From: Xestospongia bergquistia | Taxonomy: Eukaryota > Porifera > Demospongiae > Haplosclerida > Petrosiidae | DNA: 64,000 bases | Assembly: GCA_963965975.1 (NCBI GenBank) | Contig: OZ014411.1 | Span: 18,256,446-18,320,445, forward strand | Direction of reading: 5' to 3' | Shown: in pieces, positions 62,814 through 64,000 of the stretch | How the letters are laid out: every line of letters starts with the position of its first letter | How positions within the stretch are numbered: the stretch's first letter is position 1 | Translations under genes and position numbers: made by a program | Notes under the pieces: generated by a model | Database searches by the model: none | Told to the model about the DNA's origin: nothing | What the model saw: the letters and a program-made list of their open reading frames with translations, nothing else

Positions 62814-63010
62814 CTACGCGCTGTAGACCGACTCTTCCTTTCTAAGCAAAGGCTCTCGCTTCTTGAGACTGAGGCAGACCAATGAAACTGACATTTCTTG
62901 ATTGTCACCATAATCTAATAGAAACTCAACCTTCTCCATCTTCTGGTGCTACAACAGCTTGCCATAGACATTTTCCTGCTTGAATTGGCACTCACTTAAC
63001 TTCCACCATA
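62814..63010 (-). pseudogene. Tudor-like domain exon remnant
   Basis: The minus strand reads VPIQAGKCLWQAVVAPEDGE and, after a one-base shift, VEFLLDYGDNQEMSVSLVCL followed by SLKKREPLLRKEESVYSA and a TAG stop at 62814-62816. The W-x-A-V, V-x-F-x-x-D-Y-G-x-N and following hydrophobic spacing are those of Tudor domains, where DYGN is the signature. An upstream in-frame TGA precedes VPIQ. The extra G may be a real frameshift or a base-calling error. Other exons of such a gene are not seen. Confidence 0.42.
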
Positions 63011-63322
63011 TCTATTCATCTGTTCAGTAACTTCAGCACACAGTAAAATGAATGTCAATAGAATTCCTGCAGAGCAAAGACGTCAAGCTAGGAATGATGG
63101 TTAAACTTGGGTCTGAGTTCATGGAATTTCTGGGTTTCTTATGTAGGTAGCTCCTTTAGTTTTTTTCTTCAACTAATTTTCTTTTTGATCTAGTATTCTG
63201 CATTGTCCCCATAGAAGTTTGTGTCATGTGTCCATGAAGTGACAGGCAAAAGCATGGGTGTCATCTTCATGCTTTAGCTTTCCTGATCTTCATGGTTCAC
63301 CCTGTCTCTCTTATGTGTACAG

Positions 63323-63408
63323 CACCACCCATACAAGGGATTATCTGGACATTTTAAACAATTGTATGCGTTGCTTTGGATGCCTATCCACACAAAGCCT
63401 GCTGTAAT
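63323..63408 (+). other. Candidate plus-strand exon, unrecognised
   Basis: A pyrimidine-rich acceptor (CTGTCTCTCTTATGTGTACAG) and a consensus donor (TAAT|GTGAGTAAG) bracket 86 bp open in one frame (HHPYKGLSGHFKQLYALLWM, then PIHTKPAV). No family is recognised. It is antisense to, and downstream of, the SH3 gene. Confidence 0.22.
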
Positions 63409-63598
63409 GTGAGTAAGGTTTATCTAATTTTAAGTTCTTTGGAGATATTTAAACCAGATAGACCTTTCATAAACAAAAACATCAAGAACTAAACACAGCC
63501 TTTTACTATAAAGCAATGACTTGTCAGTGACATTAAAAAATGAGGGATAATATAAAACAACACTAAACTAACACTGAAAGATGATACATACAAAAGTA

Positions 63599-63604
63599 TT
63601 TATT
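63599..63604 (-). terminator. AATAAA poly(A) signal of the SH3 gene
   Basis: TTTATT on the plus strand, about 70 bp beyond the TAA stop of the SH3 exon in the direction of transcription. This position is ordinary for a short 3' UTR. Confidence 0.6.
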
Positions 63605-63674
63605 AATACCAAATGTTCTTACACAGACAATTAAAATGAATATTTAAACTGTTCAGGTTAATTTGCTTGTTTAA

Positions 63675-63800
63675 TTACTGTTGTTCAGTGCTGGCTTCAA
63701 ATACTTGTATGTAATTAGCTGGTATGATACCTTTGTCTTCACCTACAGTCCCTTCATACCAATTATCATCAATTTGTCTCAATAATGTCAGGATATCACC
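63675..63800 (-). CDS. Terminal coding exon of an SH3-domain protein
   Basis: Minus-strand last exon of 126 bp. A pyrimidine-rich acceptor (CACTCTCTCAAACACAG, AG at 63801-63802) is followed by GDILTLLRQIDDNWYEGTVG and EDKGIIPANYIQVFEASTEQ, a final Q and TAA. The GD-I-x-x-L start, the conserved Trp in NWYEG and the GIIPANY motif are the second half of an SH3 domain, which binds proline-rich ligands. The RT-loop half (ALYDY-type) must be on an upstream exon beyond 64000. The SH3 is thus at the extreme C-terminus of the protein, as in many adaptor and endocytic proteins; which one cannot be told. The frame is clean, unlike the remnants to its left, so this is the best candidate for a functional host gene. 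Confidence 0.82.
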   Translation of the reverse strand, partial: GDILTLLRQIDDNWYEGTVGEDKGIIPANYIQVFEASTEQQ

Positions 63801-64000
63801 CTGTGTTTGAGAGAGTGGAAGAAACAGAGGGAAAGTAAAGAAGTATACAAAGTGAATATTATAATTATGTAAATTTCATATGGGCGTCACATTTTCAAGA
63901 TTATGAATTTACCATATAACAGGAAGTTGGTCAGGCTAGATTTAAAGTACACTAATTTTAGAGAATGTAAAAGAATAGAAAAAATTTTGGGCGTGCCATA
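63801..64000 (-). other. Intron of the SH3-domain gene
   Basis: AT-rich sequence upstream of the SH3 terminal exon with no exon-like open stretch by eye. A GGGCGTG motif occurs close to the right edge. Confidence 0.5.

Noticed and set aside
1..64000. tRNA, rRNA or snRNA genes
   Set aside because: None of the characteristic internal boxes or conserved cores were recognised on either strand by eye; a tRNAscan/Infernal run would be decisive.

Overview
The window looks like a repeat-dominated piece of an animal nuclear genome. It is AT-rich, spliceosomal introns interrupt the recognisable genes, and the readable protein domains (SH3, Ig-like, Tudor-like, eukaryotic DDE transposases) are metazoan in flavour. 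CCACGCCC/GGGCGTG motifs and the transposon complement would fit a demosponge, but that is a weak inference from memory. There are no rRNA or tRNA genes, no bacterial operons and no CRISPR array. The only segment that looks like a living host gene is the terminal SH3 exon at the right edge (63675-63800, minus strand).

Layout. Most of the window is a nested macrosatellite built from four blocks. Minisatellite I (about 28-bp GTCCTAATGTAA-type units) lies at 1-660, 19678-22290, 28211-30180 and 47021-49170. A roughly 0.8-kb non-repetitive spacer, S1, follows each of these. Minisatellite II (28/30-bp TCTATTGTAACTGTCCCATC-type units) lies at 1466-7098, 23151-28210, 31011-35641, 50036-56360 and 57716-58750. 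A long unique block U follows at 7099-19677 (copy A), 35642-46530 (copy B) and, shortened, 58751-60880 (copy C), with U fragments at 56361-57329 and 60881-61922. The copies look nearly identical by eye and differ by clean deletions, small tandem duplications and one LTR-like insertion.

Block U is a transposon graveyard. From left to right it holds a 31-bp triplet repeat, an unusual interlocked pair of inverted repeats (A-B-A'-B'), a decayed coiled-coil gene, two broken transposases of the IS630/Tc1/mariner superfamily on the minus strand, and a two-gene divergent DNA transposon. That transposon has a C2H2-finger protein with a DxMHxxLEGV motif on the minus strand and a partner ORF on the plus strand. 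In copy A a 781-bp terminal-inverted-repeat element (14408-15188, TA target duplication) is inserted in the minus-strand gene. It encodes the transposase N-terminus fused to its C-terminus, so it is an internal-deletion derivative. In copy B an 1181-bp deletion removed most of this element.

The right end (from about 62300) leaves the macrosatellite. It carries remnants of Ig-like and Tudor-like exons, a 43-bp direct repeat and the SH3 terminal exon with its poly(A) signal. All comparisons were made by eye; no alignment scores were computed. Because the blocks are nearly identical, assembly duplication must be excluded before biological conclusions are drawn.
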